From assembly GCA_005656395.1 (NCBI GenBank), contig SRSI01000050.1, forward strand, positions 1,178,001 to 1,242,000: DNA of 64,000 bases, read 5' to 3'. Below the pieces are notes generated by a model. That model was not told the DNA's origin and did not search any database. It saw nothing but the letters and a program-made list of their open reading frames with translations. The position numbers and the translations under genes were made by a program. Positions 32,792 to 46,110 of the stretch are shown here, piece after piece. Every line of letters starts with the position of its first letter. The first letter of the stretch is position 1. Source of the DNA: Strongyloides papillosus (taxonomy: Eukaryota; Nematoda; Chromadorea; Rhabditida; Strongyloididae).

Positions 32792-34763
32792 AATAATAAT
32801 AAAAATAAATATAGATTATTTGCTTTTATAATGCAATATCATTATATTACAAAAATAAAATGATGTAGAAAAATTTCAAATTAATAAAATTCTTCTTATA
32901 TAAAATATGCCAAGATTTAATTGAAGAAATATAAGCATATTTCAATTTTTTTCACATACTCTGAAATATTCAAAATACTCTCGTATTATTCTATCAATTG
33001 TAATGTACTATATTGTGACATAAGCAGAAAAATTTTATTTATATATTTTCTCAATATATTTTACATACTGTTCTATTTACAACTCTTTTCAACAAATATT
33101 GAAATTCTTCCATTAAAGTCATTTGATAAATTGTCATGTACTTTAGTTGTTGGGATTAAAAAAGTTTTCAAAAACAAATTTCATTATACATATTTAATAT
33201 GTTTTAAATATAAAAAATGTATACCTCAAATACTGTAGTTTCAAAATAATCTTTTGTGATAAAGAAACATTATTGCTATAATTAGTTTAAATACTTTCTG
33301 CATATTTATAACTAATATATCATTTAAGTGACATAAAAATATATCAATTGTATACAAATAAAATTGTTATTCTTATTTTAAAAAATGTATTTTTAACATA
33401 GACGTTTGAATATTCTATTTCATATTTATTTCATTTAAATAGTGTATATGAAAAAATGAAACTAGTAAATTTATTAACCAAATCAAATATATAAATCTGT
33501 GATATAAATAAAATTTATGATAATAAATTTAAAAATAAGTTTAATTTAATTACGAATTGTATTATTGTACTATGTATAATAAAAAAATGAAAAAATCTTT
33601 TTCAATTAAAAAAAATAGTATGATAAAAGGAAGTGGAAGTTTAGAATATTTCTATTATAACATTTAGTAGATTATAATACAAAATGTTTAAAATCTAATA
33701 AATACAAACTGACAGTTATTCATTATTGTTAGGAATTTCTAATCCTATTATATTATTTTATGTTTAATGTAAAATGATATACATTATAAATGTGATTTTT
33801 TATTTTAAACCAAAAATTGTTGCTTTTATTTAATTGCCTAGATCTTTATTTATTTGAAAATAAAAAATTGACATCGTTTAAATTGTTTTTTCATCATCAT
33901 TAAATAGCATATCTATCTTCCTACAAACTTTCGTTGAAATATTTTGGAATAATATCGTTATATTGTTTAATTTAATTAGTTTTAAAATTAAAAAGATTGT
34001 GCACATATTTTTTATCATTAACTGTACGATTTATAAAGTATTGTAGAGTATTTTTATGTATTTCCTATTATTTTTTACCATTAACAAAGTTCAATCTATA
34101 ATAGTGTTATTACATCAACGAATATTGTATACTTACATCTTTTTAACTATTTAAATGTCTCTAGCTTATCCATAACATACTTTTATCTCGTTCTTGGAAC
34201 TACGTTTATTGATATGCATATCGTAAATAAATATATTTGATACAAAATATCTTTCAAATACTTATTTTATAACTTTCAATTTATTTTGTTAAACATTGTA
34301 CTTAATTTGTATTAATGACTCAATAAATATTGATGTATGTAAAGGTATGGTTGTTAATAATTTATTATTATAAATAAATTAACGTTTAATGACTTTAAAT
34401 ATTACAAAGTAAATATTTATTGTTATTAAAAAATTTAATATTTCAAAAATGGAATAATAAAATAGTTTGTTTGTTCTCCGCTTGTTTAAAACAACAGTGA
34501 ATTAATTATACTTTTTCAATCAATTTTTATTGTTCATAATAGAAAAAGATTAACAATTGAAGTTTCCTAAATTTGAATAGAGTTATTGTATAAATTTTAT
34601 ATGGACTTTATGCTATATGTATTTATAATTTTTTTATGTAAATAACCACTATAAGTTAATATAATTATATTTATTTTATTCTGCTTTATTTCTTAGTTTA
34701 TTTATTTATTTTTTATAGAATGCTGCTAAATAAAATTAAACATTTTTTTATTATAGATTAGTA
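32792..34763. other. Intergenic, AT-rich, no gene seen
   Basis: About 2 kb with only chance frames, including a hydrophobic 105-codon frame at 32921 that I do not support. Polypyrimidine/AG acceptor-like sites at about 34715 and 34756 precede the next start codon and suit a spliced or trans-spliced leader. Confidence 0.5.
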
Positions 34764-37700
34764 ATGGATAATGAAGAAAGTATCGTTCCAAGTGATACTA
34801 TTATTACAATACAAAGTTTTTGTAGAAGAAAATTAAACAGATTGAAACATATTGAAGATATAAAAAAAGAACTACAAAATTTTATCACCCCATCAACTAC
34901 CACTAACAATGGTTCTTCACAAAACAATGCAATAAATAATCTAAAAAATGTTCAAATGTTAAACTATGCTACTTATTTTCTTCACTTAGAAAGGAAAAAA
35001 CAACTAAAAATGCATTCAGATACTTTTATTCTATTGATACGTGCCATAATCAAAAGCCTGGAGTACACTGATACAAAAGTTTCTTTTATTGCTCTATTTT
35101 TATCCAAAGTTTACTTAAAAAGAGCAAACAATGTTGTTAAAAAGCTTTTTGAATACATTCCAAAATTTCTAACTACACTAGATGTCTCTGCTTATAGTTA
35201 TTCTAAAAATTACGCTACAATGGTCCATTTTTTAATTTCTTTTACAAGCACTTCAAGTTGGAAGATTATCCAAAAAAACGAAACTATTCAAACTGCGTTA
35301 TCCTCAATGTTCCCACAATTATTGCAGATACTATTCTCACAAGAATCTTTTAACAATTTATGTAGTACTTTTAAGAATTCTTTTGCAGAAAAAAAGATTG
35401 TCCTTGGAAATGAATGCGTGGATGGAATATTTTTATTATTCCTAAAATCAATCAAACCATCTGATCTTAAAAATAAAGAGACTATAACCATGTTTATAGA
35501 ATTAATGAAAATTCCTTCTCTAATTCAACGTCTCTCAAATGTTTCCTTCAAAAAAATGGGTGACGAAAAAATGTATACAGAATTATTGTTATTTCTGTAC
35601 AATAATCCCGAATTTGTCACTAATTCCCTCCATCCATCAAATTATTTATCCTACTTTGCCAACTTCATCGATCTTTCATATCATTTCCAAAACGAGATGA
35701 TAGAAAACCTATTCGAATGGTTACAACATGTACACTTATGCTTAAAATTATTTAAAGAACTTTTATTAAACACTAAAAATATAACTAAAAACAGGACAAC
35801 ATACTGGCATCCATTATTCGGTAACATAATATTTAACTTAGAAAATGCAAATACTGACGCTTTTAAATCTATGAAAAAACAATTGTCTCTGCTTTGGAGT
35901 AAACAGTTTCTTAGGTTTTTATTTTACAATTTGATAGAGAAACGTGAAGCTAATTGCGGAAAGGGAAATAGTATTAATGTTTTGAGGAAGGCTGATAATA
36001 CTAATATTTCGGGATTGTCACTGGGAGATGTTAGAAATTCAATACAAGGTAATTAAATATCATAATAATATAAAATTATAATCATATTTCTAGGATTATT
36101 AAAAAATTTCGTTAAAAATTGTAATACATCACCAATCCCCTCACCCGGTATAAATACATTAATATGCGATTTATATTACAACATTCTGGAAACTTTTCAA
36201 AACATCCAACTAGATATATTAGCTGCAATAACAAGTGATGATTTAATACTCCCCGCATTATGGAGCCATATAAATAGAGATCACAGATCATTAAATTTTT
36301 ATTTTAAAATCCTTCAACAAGATAAAAATTTAGAATCCCCACATTGTTCAGTTTTAATACTTTTTTCTAAAGCTACTATTAGTATATTAAATTTATTGGA
36401 TGAAAAAGAGATGTATGAGATACAAAAACCTTTTTCTTTAAATGAATTATGCGAAATTGCAAGGTTCAGTAACCATTTTTGTTTTAAAGCTACATGGAAT
36501 AGGGTTATTAAGATAGAACAACCTAAAGATCACCCTGTTTATGAAGCTATGTATAAACTTCTTAATATTTTGTATAATAGAGATTGGAGAAGGAGTTTTA
36601 CAAGTCATCACAAAAAATTCTGGATTGCTCCAGATACCAAGGGTACCTGTATTATAAATATGTACGAGAATGACGATAAAGAAGCCAAATTCATTATGAC
36701 ATACTTACCACACCTAATCCCACTAATGGATAGAGTAGAATACTTCAGAAAAATAGTTGGAAAAGAAAAAGATACATGTTCTTCACCAGCAAAATCAATT
36801 ACCATTGAAAGAACTCATATAATCGAGGATGGTTATAGACAACTAAACGGATTGAATCCCAAAGATCTAAAAAATACAATACGAGTAAAATTTGTAAATG
36901 CACAAGGTCTCGATGAAGCAGGAATTGATCGTGATGGAGTTTTTAAAGAATTTTTAGAACTCACATTAAGACAAGTTTTTGATCCACAATTAAATTTATT
37001 CCACACAACAGAGAGTAATTATATTATGCCATCACCAACATCATATTTTCATGAAGACCACCTACAACTGTTTCTTTTTGTTGGTAAAATGCTAGCAAAA
37101 TCTGTATACGAAGGAATTGTTACTGACCTAAAAATTGCACCAGTATTATTAGCAATAATGACAGGAAAAAAGTTATCTGCCTTCGATGAGTTATCGAAAC
37201 TCGATCCAAATCTATATAAATCACTAACATACATAAAATATTATAATGATTCAGATGATATCGGTGATCTTGACTTAACATTCTCTATTGATGAACAAGA
37301 GTTAGGTGTTATTAAGACTATTGATTTAATACCTGGTGGTCGACATATTGCGGTGACAAATGAAAATAAAATTCGCTACATACACACAATGGCTCAGTAT
37401 CGTGTTTATGTTCAGACGAAAGAACAAAATGCAGCATTTGTAAAAGGATTCACCTCTGTCCTTGATCAGACATGGCTAAATTTTTTCTCACCCCATGAGA
37501 TACAATTTTTAATTTCAGGTAATAATGATGATATTAATATAGCTGATTTAAAAATGCATGTACATTATTATGGTGGTTTCCACAGTCAACATAGAGTCAT
37601 AAAATGGTTATGGGAAATATTAGAGAAAGACTTAAAACCCGAGGAACGACGATTATTTTTAAAATTTGTAACATCTTGTTCACAGGCACCATTACAAGGT

Positions 37701-37949
37701 TTTAAACATTTATATCCTCAATTTAGTATAAGATGTGTTGAGTATGGTGATGATGATGATCCCGGTGACACAATAGGTAGTGTTGTTCGTGGATTTTTTG
37801 CTATTAAGAAAAAATCCAATAATGATAGATTACCAACATCATCAACATGTTTTAATTTATTAAAATTACCAAATTACTCAAAAAAATCAATTCTATTGGA
37901 AAAGTTACGTTACGCAATACATGCAGGAACTGGATTTGAATTAAGTTAA
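34764..37949 (+). CDS. UBE3B: HECT E3 ubiquitin ligase, UBE3B type (1046 aa)
   Basis: Exon 1 34764-36048, a 45-nt intron with GTAATT...TTCTAG, exon 2 36094-37949; the split codon G|GA keeps frame. An IQ motif is near the N-terminus (IITIQSFCRRKLNRLKH), followed by a long helical region and a C-terminal HECT domain from about residue 690 (IRVKFVNAQGLDEAGIDRDG; GKMLAKSVYEGIV; LPTSSTCFNLLKLPNYSKKS). The thioester Cys is at about residue 1014. The C-terminal wording and the final GFELS match UBE3B better than UBE3C; the C. elegans counterpart is oxi-1. Human UBE3B is 1068 residues, so the length fits. The N-terminus before the IQ motif is shorter than in vertebrates, so an upstream exon is possible. 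Confidence 0.93.
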
Positions 37950-38443
37950 AATATATATATAACATAACAAAAATATTTAAAAAATTTTATTTATTGATAA
38001 GTTTAATGTTACACATGCTTTATACATTTATATAATATTCTAGTAATTTGTCTAAAAATAATAACGATGATGCATCATGACTTTTAGTTTCACCTATTAT
38101 ATATGACATATTTCTCCAACATAACTAGCGTAATTTATATTGAAATATACAGAACTTTCCTAATATTTAATGAATAATCTTAGGAAAAAAATGATTGTTC
38201 AATTAGTAATCGTTATTTGTTCATTTACCATCTATTTTATTTATACTCCGAATATTATATATTATTTAGTACATAAAAATATTGTATACACTTATGTAAT
38301 AGTATTAATTTTTTAATTAAAACATACTTTGTCATACTTAATACTTTGATTTTAAATTTTTAATCGTTAACCGATACCTAATATTTCTTTTTATTAATAT
38401 TTCATAACATTGTTATTGTATTTTAAAATATTATTACAGAAAT
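37950..38443. other. Intergenic, no gene seen
   Basis: 494 bases of AT-rich DNA. A TTATTACAG acceptor-like site just before ATG 38444 suggests trans-splicing of the next gene. Confidence 0.5.
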
Positions 38444-39436
38444 ATGTCTGATCTTTTTGGTAAACACATTAAAAAGAAAACAGCTAGAGCTAAAGAAAAA
38501 TTACTTGGAGGTCTTGGTAAGGGAAAAGCAACTACAGATGAGGAATTTGACAGGAATGTTACTAATGTCACTAGACAAGCTAAAGTATCAGAAAAGCTAT
38601 ATAGAGATATGAAAAATTATGCTACTTCTTTAAAAGCTCTTCATGTGGCAGAAGAACAGTTAAGAAGTTCCATAAAAGATATGTATGAGGAGGAATGGCC
38701 AAACGGAAACCATTTCATTGCTGCCGTCCAGGGGATCAATTGTGCCGAGGAGGAGTACGAAAAAAAATTTAATGAAGAAATCTTAAAATCTGTATATGAT
38801 TATAAAAACCAATTTTCAGATATCCATAAAAAGATTGAAAAAAGAGGGAGAAAATTGGTTGATTTTGATGCTGCTACTAGAGAGTATGAAAATGCTAGGC
38901 ATGGAGGGAAGAAGAGTGATGATGATCCAAAGGTTATTAAAGCAAAAGAAGAGATGATGGTTGCGGAGGAGAAGTACAACAAAATAAATAATGAACTTAA
39001 TGAATTGTTACCTGTTTTATTTGATTCTAGAATAACATTTTTTGTTGATACTTTTCAAACATTATTTAATACTCAAGCAATAAAGGATGGTGAGGCTGCA
39101 AAACAGAAGAGAAGTATCGTTGTTGAGTTAGATAAGTTAGGGATGGATTTACAGAATCTTCGAGTTGCCAGAACTGAATCACCAACAGGAAGTGATGTTA
39201 GTTCAAATGTCATGAGTAAGGAAAATTCTTTTATAGACCATCCAACAACAACTAAAAATGAACTTAAAAACGAACTTAATAGCACAAAAACTCCCGATGA
39301 CTTAGATTCTTCAAAAGTTTCACAAAACGCTGTAGAGGAACAAAACGAAGTCAAAAAAACACCACCACCCAAACCAAAAAGACAAAGAGACCCATTAAAT
39401 CCATTTGATGACAGTGATAATGAAGATGATTTTTAA
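38444..39436 (+). CDS. amph-1: Amphiphysin-like BAR protein lacking SH3 (330 aa)
   Basis: N-BAR membrane-bending protein of endocytosis and recycling. It has a basic amphipathic N-terminal helix (LFGKHIKKKTARAKEKLL), then the three-helix BAR domain to about residue 245 (FDRNVTNVTRQAKVSEKLYR; LNELLPVLFDSRITFFVDTF), then a Ser/Thr/acidic linker, a proline-basic patch (PPPKPKRQRD) and the terminal NPF motif in LNPFDDSDNEDDF (residues 319-321). In C. elegans, AMPH-1 NPF motifs bind the EH domain of RME-1. Amphiphysins normally end with an SH3 domain; here the stop at 39436 comes first. Only 201 bases separate it from the convergent next gene, leaving little room for a hidden SH3 exon. Confidence 0.88.
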   Translation: MSDLFGKHIKKKTARAKEKLLGGLGKGKATTDEEFDRNVTNVTRQAKVSEKLYRDMKNYATSLKALHVAEEQLRSSIKDMYEEEWPNGNHFIAAVQGINCAEEEYEKKFNEEILKSVYDYKNQFSDIHKKIEKRGRKLVDFDAATREYENARHGGKKSDDDPKVIKAKEEMMVAEEKYNKINNELNELLPVLFDSRITFFVDTFQTLFNTQAIKDGEAAKQKRSIVVELDKLGMDLQNLRVARTESPTGSDVSSNVMSKENSFIDHPTTTKNELKNELNSTKTPDDLDSSKVSQNAVEEQNEVKKTPPPKPKRQRDPLNPFDDSDNEDDF

Positions 39437-39637
39437 GCCAAAATAATAATAGTATATTTGATAGAAAAACTTAATTTTATTAAATAAAATACTTTTTTTC
39501 GAGAAAACAAGGAACAGGTTTAAATGTGTGAAAACACAATTGTTTTTGTAACTTAAAAAATAGTAAACATAAAACTTATATTTTGTTTATTCTTAAAGTA
39601 GATTGTAGGTTATAAAATTAGTATATTGGTTTTTGGT

Positions 39638-42560
39638 TTATCTCATTGTAAATCCTAAAATTGTTTCACTAAAGTTATCTCTACAGTAAAATTGACGGAT
39701 AGGTTGGAAGTAACCAGGTTCAGATAGGAAATTTGTCCTTAGTTCATTGGATATCATGTTTCTACTTACCATTAATCCATTTTGAACGGTTATGTATGCA
39801 ATACCATTCCATGAATATTGGAATAGAATCTTTAGTTTAGTTCTTAGTCTAACAGTATCATTATCAACACGGTGAAATTCATACGATCTAGGGGAGTTAT
39901 ATCCAACTGTACCATCAGGATAGATAATTTTGACACAAAAATTGTTTAAATCATAATCAGAGAAATGTTTTAAAACAACAACATAAGGAATTGTAACGGG
40001 CATCTTAAGTGCTGCTGTCCTCATTTTTTCATTTTGTTTATTTGGGACCTCAACATTTGCCATCCTCAATCTCATATCAACATTAAATGATATATCATCT
40101 TTGCTAACTTGTAGTTTAAAATTCTTAACGATATCATAAATCAAATTTTTGACTAAACCATCATCAATAATACCGTTCTCATTAATTATATTGCAACACT
40201 TTTTAAATTTATCCGATAACTCTAAGATCATCTCTCCATTTCCATTGTTGAAATAAATATTCGATGCTTTTAATTTTTCTAATCCTAACATTATGTTGAA
40301 GAAAATTTTATCTGAAGGTAAGTTTAGACATCTTGTCCACTCAACTATTTTTGTTAAGAAATGAATGTAAATTAAGTAATGATGTAAACGAGGGTTTTTA
40401 GAGGTAAAAGAAATTTCTAATTCTTTAGTTTCATGCAAAATATTATTTACTAAAAGTAATGTCTTCTTCTCCTCTTCATTCATTGTCATCATAAATTTCA
40501 GGGAACGAATTGCTTTACAAAATTTGTTAAAAAATCTCATATTCGCTGAGACACTCTCATCGAAATCCATTGATTTGTAAAATTGTTCCAAATGCTCATC
40601 TATGGCGTTAATTGAACTTGGGGTATTAGGTAAATTAAGGAGATTATATAATTCTTCAAACATTGTTGAGAAGTATTCATATACAGATTTGGAAAGTTTA
40701 GTAACATAATTACCACTGTAATGAAATCCTGACTCGTCTTCAAATGCCCTTATAGGAGGTACAAGATCAGGCATTGAAGAGTGTAGTGATTTATATTGTC
40801 TTATCATATAATCAGGGAGTAGTGAAGCGATTACCTCACATTCAACTGTTGCATTAAGTACCATAATAAGACTAGCTACATGAGATGATTCTTGAAAGGT
40901 GCGTTCCGTTAACTTAAACACCGGATCAATATCAAGTATCTTATACAATATACCAGGAACAAATTGATAATGAGATCTACCAATAAATGAAAAACACTTA
41001 TATATAGACAATTTATCTTCCGGAAATCTGGCCAAACTTTGTTGTAGGCGTTGATACAATAAAAGTAAACAATCAGCATTCTCTAAATTTGCCTTACAAA
41101 GTAATTCATGTAATGTTAACCTTGAATCTGGGAGAGCATCATCGAGAACTGTACATATTGTGATTAATTGATCTCTTGAAATTTTTCCGTAAACAAGTAA
41201 TGGTGTTAATGCTGTTATGGCATCTATTCTAACTTGATCGATATCGTCGTTGAACATATCAGCGAGATGATCTAATGCAAAGCATGCTATATTTGGCTGG
41301 CCTTTAGCTAAGATTCCTAAACTAGTTACGGCACCTTTTCTTACAGACATATACTCATCTTCTAATGCTGTAACAAAAGCACCACAAGCTTGAGGTGGTA
41401 TGTATGATTTGGATTCTTCAGATTTAGATTCACATGGAATATCTTCAGCCAGAGACATTCCTGATGACCATTGATAGAAATATGGTGAATCTCTTCCTTT
41501 ATTATTATCATCTTGTTTTATCATACTTGGAATAAGTTTCTTGTCTAAAGTTTGTAATAAAAAGTTAGGGGAGACATTTTCAAATTTCCCAATAACTACT
41601 GCAGCTTCCGCTCTTACAAGTGTATCAGCATCATTAAATGCACCACATAAAATAGCAAAAGCTTCATCATTTAAAGATATCTCGAAGTTGTTATGTGATT
41701 TTACCATTAGTTTCCCGTACTTTTGAGCCATCTTCTGTATAACTCTTAAAGCAATTCTCCTTGTTTCAACGTTAGAATCTTTGCACAAATCCTTTATAAT
41801 AGAATAAAATTCTATTCCAACTAAATTTTTATCTGCTAATTGTTCCAGAAATTTTACAGATATCTCTCTCATAATATAATCATGGTGTGCCGCCATATCT
41901 CTCAGAAACTTTTTCAAAAACTCCGTTGGTATCTGTTCATTAGGTTTACTAATAATCAACTTAACCAAACAATTAAATGCTGAAGATCTCCTCTCGCGGT
42001 CACAAGCATTTAAATTACCCTGTAATAATTTATAAATAATAACCTCCTCATCATCAGAATATGTACCCTGTGTGATACATGATTCAACCAATTTCATCAA
42101 CTCAGTACTATAACTTCTACAACAAAAATTTCTGTTTTCTAATGGGATATGAAATAATACCAATAATTTTGACCATAATTTCATGTTTGATGCTGTACAC
42201 TGAACCATATATTGTAAAATTTCAAATGATATGTCAATTATTTCATCACTCTCCGCATCAGTCTGTTTCAAAACATCAATAACAATTTCAGCTGTCTCGG
42301 GATAAATGTCGGTTGGGATATTCATAATGTCGGTTGTTAAGAAATTCAAAAAGGAGTCATAACATCTAAAAATTTGTGTTAATTTTACGTGATTTTTTTT
42401 ACCTTGTTAAATCTTTTTGTTTTATAAACTCTTGTGCGTTATATAATAATTTTAGTGGTTGGTTATTTCTTGTGTAAGAACTCAAAAAAACATGAGCATA
42501 ATAATTTCCGGGATGACGGTATGAATAGTTAGCTGTGATTTGTTGTTTCGTGAGACCCAT
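39638..42560 (-). CDS. ints-4: Integrator complex subunit 4 (961 aa)
   Basis: HEAT-repeat scaffold of the Integrator cleavage module, which pairs with the INTS9/INTS11 nuclease to process snRNA 3' ends and terminate transcription in the nucleus. Exon 1 is 42560-42403, the intron 37 nt (GTAAAAA...TTTTAG), exon 2 42365-39638; the codon AG|A is split and the frame kept. Family landmarks: FLLQTLDKKLIPSM, ACGAFVTALEDEYMSVRKGA, FALDHLADMFNDDIDQVRID, LHELLCKANL and LVPPIRAF. The total of 961 residues agrees with human INTS4 (963). The first-exon start MGLTKQQITANYSYRHPG is deduced from frame continuity; without it the protein would lack an ATG at its N-terminal edge. Convergent with the amphiphysin gene. 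Confidence 0.92.
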
Positions 42561-43571
42561 GATCTCAAAAGTTTTTTGTGATTTCCTCTAATTTACAAGA
42601 GAAAATATTCTCACTTTTTGAGATTTGTTTTGTATTTATTTTTTGGAAAAGCGTGCATTAACGTTTACATAAGTGTTAATTTTTTGTATGCACATAGAGA
42701 GTGGTAGTGAAAGAAATTGTCGTTGAGAAGGAAATTTCGGTAATTTTACCAAATACTTATCCAAAGTTTTTGCATTCTCAAGCCTCTTTTTAACTACGAT
42801 ATTTAGAAAATTAATGATATCATGATTTTATGTTGATTTAAAAATACCTTTGATCCATTTTTATTTCTAGAAATAAATTTCTTCTATCATATAAAAAATT
42901 GGGTCAATTTTTTTACTATAGATTTCTTATACTTTTCTTCTATATGAATTGAAGAAAATTGTAGAATATTTTTTGTTAATATTTAAATATATGAACTTGA
43001 AATGATTGTCAACAACATAATTTATGCGTTCCCTAACACTAAAGTTTTTCCTTTAAATATTTATACGAGGAATAGAAATGTAGTTGTTTCCAAAAAAAAT
43101 TTCTGAGTCATTTTAAATTAAAAAGTTTATTATATATTTAACCGTAAAATCGGAAACTAGAAATATGATGTTTAAGACATATTTATTAATGGAAATGAAC
43201 AAATTTAATGGAATAGATAAACCAATTTCAATGATATCGCCTGTTATCATGCAATTTGCTGTTTGGTCTCAATTGACAAGACCACTTCATGATAAAAAGA
43301 AATTAAAACTTCCAGAAACACACTATCCCAAATAAAATGAAACAATTTTATTATGCCATGACAATTAACATTACAATAAAATATCTAAATCATCTTAATA
43401 GTAATTGTTGTAGAAGAACAATGAGTTTTAAAAAATTTTAAATACTTAATTAATTTACAGGTCTGTTTGATTAAATGCTTAAAGTAAATTTATTTACATA
43501 CAGTAAATAAACAAATAAAAAAAAAGTAGAGTATTCATGGTAATCTCTTACAGTGACAGCAATTGATATAC
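42561..43571. other. Intergenic; one small doubtful ORF
   Basis: About 1 kb. On the plus strand a 56-codon frame (43165-43335) begins MMFKTYLLMEMNKF and ends LPETHYPK, preceded by an ACTAG acceptor-like site. It is not T-run derived and could be a small protein, but no family is recognised and no upstream exon could be joined in frame. Nothing else seen. Confidence 0.3.
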
Positions 43572-44052
43572 TTATGAAAGATATTTCTTAAGTAAGGGAC
43601 CTTCAAAATCGATTTTCATAAGAGTGTCAGGATTTCTGTTTTTGCTACCAAAATGATCATTGTTAATTTTGTTATTAGCTGATTGTGAAATTTGTTTGAA
43701 AAATTCATTAGAAGGTTCTTCAAAAGGAACTATTTCAGGTGGAGCAGTTCCAACATCCATATCACCTTCATCAAAAGGAACCATAATTTTTGGGGATTTG
43801 TTTAAATCATCTGTAGACCTGGCAAATCTTGAAGTACTATGTACATGTCTCTTGGGAGAATTTTTTATAATTGAAGCTTTTATTGGGTCTTTGTACCATT
43901 TTGGAGAACGATCAATAAAAAAATCATCTGTATCTAAGAAAAATAATGAATAAACGAAATGATATCCTACCTCTCTTTCCAATAGTTTTAGATTCAGATA
44001 AAGAGATAGCCAAAGATAGAAAAATTAAAGTAATTAATTGAAAGTATACCAT
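43572..44052 (-). CDS. Small secreted protein with dibasic sites, two exons (147 aa)
   Basis: Exon 1 44052-43971, a 37-nt intron (GTAGG...TTCTTAG), exon 2 43933-43572; the split codon G|AT keeps frame. Exon 1 supplies a clear signal peptide (YFQLITLIFLSLAISLS). Mature sequence begins near residue 20, with GKR at 25-27 and PKR at 54-56 as possible proprotein cleavage sites. The rest is acidic/Asn-rich with no Cys (KIMVPFDEGDMDVG; PEIVPFEEPSNEFF). No recognised family. The PF[DE]E wording occurs twice. It may be a peptide precursor or a short-lived secreted protein. It lies 236 bases downstream of the MEL-26-like gene on the same strand. Confidence 0.65.
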
Positions 44053-44287
44053 TTTTGGAAAAGGTTAAAAAATATGACTAGTGGTGATATGTATTATCCT
44101 TTTTAAGATGATCCTGGAAAAAAAGGTCAATAAAGAATAAAAATAATTCATTAATTAGGTCATGGTCTTCCTTTTTACAGCTGTGCATTATAAAATATTC
44201 CCTTAATCTATAAGTATTTACAATATTTTTACATTTGAAACAAAATTTGATATGAATTATTTGAATATTTTCATACACAAAAATAAA

Positions 44288-45803
44288 TTAAAAACGACGT
44301 CGTTTTGGTAGTGGATTTCCAGAAGGTTCCCTTCTATCAGCATCATCGTCGTCAAAGAATATCCTAGCGATTGGGAAGGAACGCTCTCTCTCAAAGGAGG
44401 CTGGTTGGATTTCATTGTCATAGGGAGTACCTGGGGAACCAAATGGTGTTTCACGGATAAATGTAACCTGACCATAATAAGGAATGCTTCCTGGACTATC
44501 CTCATCGTAGTTACTTTTTAATGAAGAAAATCTATCAAAGCTTTCTGAGAAACTACTATTTGGTGAACTTCTTAAATTTAAAACTTTTTCCAATACTTCA
44601 TTTGCCAATTCACTATTGCCTTTCTTTAGCTCTTTCCAATCACATGATTCCAGTATTTCTTTATATCGATGGGCAATGTAAATTATGCAATGCTAAAAAG
44701 GGCTATAAAAAATTTATTGAAAATGCACTTTACCTGTTTTAATGCTATAGCTGAGTGTGTATCTGCAAAAGTTAATAGTCTTGTGACATTTCGAACATTG
44801 ATATTTTTAGCCAGCAATTGTTCACAATGTTCTTTTAGAGGCAAGACAGCATACTTATCTGCAACCATCAATACATCATCAGCAAAATCTTCAATTCCAC
44901 TAGTGGAACCAGTATAAATAAAATTGAGTAATGCCCTGAAGCTTTCATAATTAGCATCATTAATATATACTATTCCATCTTTGCCTTCTGTCATATCTCC
45001 TTGGTTCAACATAGAACGAAAAACTTCACTATGTTGTCCTAATATGCACTTATGTGCCTTAAATTCTTTATTGCCAACAATTATTACACAATCAGTAAAC
45101 AATTCTGATTCATACATCTTTCTAACATTATCAAAAACATTATACATTGGGCTATTTACAAATTCACATCTATCAAATCGTTTACTTGTGCTTTCTTCAA
45201 CGATAATCTTTGAGTCAGGTGGCAGGTATTCCACCTCACAAACAAGATCTAATGACCCATCAATTTTTATTGATGGCATCATCTTTTCACGCGATACTTG
45301 AAATTTACCACGTCCTTGTTGGCTGACGAAGTCTTTAGTATCTCTACACACACTAACCCTTGAGTTCCCTCCAGCCAGAGCATATATCTGAAATTCTGTC
45401 ATCAATGGGTCGTCATTTCGTAAACCAGTTTGTCTCAGGAAAAAAGAAACATTTCCTACATCCTCTTCACGTTTACCATTCGGGTATATATGAAGTTCCC
45501 AGATGATGTTAGGTGCCTGTGGACAGGAAAATTGCTTACTAACAAGGCTTTGACCATTTTTAAAGAGTTTCATTAATTTTTCAAACTACAACAATCAAAT
45601 GATTAATTGATAAGTCATTAATTACCTGATCAATTTTCCATTCCAATTTAGCACAAACAGCAATCACCTTAGTTGTTTGCTTGCTTACAACCTCAAGTTT
45701 CCCAGTTTGACTCATGTGACTTTCTTCAGCTACAAATATAAGTAAAGTTTAAAATTATACACAAAAAAAACATACATATCCCATAGTTTTGTTGATTAAA
45801 CAT
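44288..45803 (-). CDS. mel-26: MATH-BTB CUL3 adaptor, MEL-26/SPOP-like (462 aa)
   Basis: Substrate adaptor of CUL3 RING ubiquitin ligases; in C. elegans MEL-26 targets katanin MEI-1 after meiosis. Four exons: 45803-45776, 45729-45626, 45585-44734, 44692-44288, with introns of 46, 40 and 41 nt. All joins keep frame and the total is 463 codons. The MATH domain runs from about residue 25 to 175 (VIAVCAKLEWKIDQ; NVSFFLRQTGLRNDDPLMTE; SIKIDGSLDLVCEVEYLPP). The BTB domain is about residues 195-310 (LFTDCVIIVGNKEFKAHKCI; FRALLNFIYTGSTSG; DKYAVLPLKEHCEQLL). A BACK-like helical segment follows (YKEILESCDWKEL). The C-terminal tail is acidic (IFFDDDDADRREPSG) and ends in a basic KRRRF patch usable as a nuclear signal. 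Orthology to MEL-26 rather than another MATH-BTB paralogue is inferred. Confidence 0.88.
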
Positions 45804-46110
45804 TGTTTTATTGGTACACAGAAGACTATTTGTGTAATTAATAGGAACAGTTTAAAATTAGAATTTAATTATTTAAAATACTAATTCCTAATTATGTATC
45901 AATCAAAAATAAAAACAAATTGATATTAAACAATAGACAAGCGAGTTTTAAAAGAGAAGAGAATTTATCTATCTATATACTTAATTGATACAAGAATATT
46001 GGGAAAATGTTTCTTACAATAAAACAAGCTTTTAAAATACTCTACCTTTTGATAAGAGTAAATTTTATGTATAACTAATATATTTTGAAAGTTATTTCAG
46101 GCGTAGTTAA
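45804..46110. promoter_or_regulatory. Divergent promoter region, mel-26-like / PRPF3
   Basis: 307 bases between the two start codons. TTATTTCAG at 46092-46100, ten bases before ATG 46111, is a good trans-splice acceptor for the PRPF3 gene. Confidence 0.4.

Noticed and set aside
32921..33238. 105-codon hydrophobic ORF
   Set aside because: Composition follows the T-rich local DNA, with no signal peptide pattern, splice partner or family resemblance.
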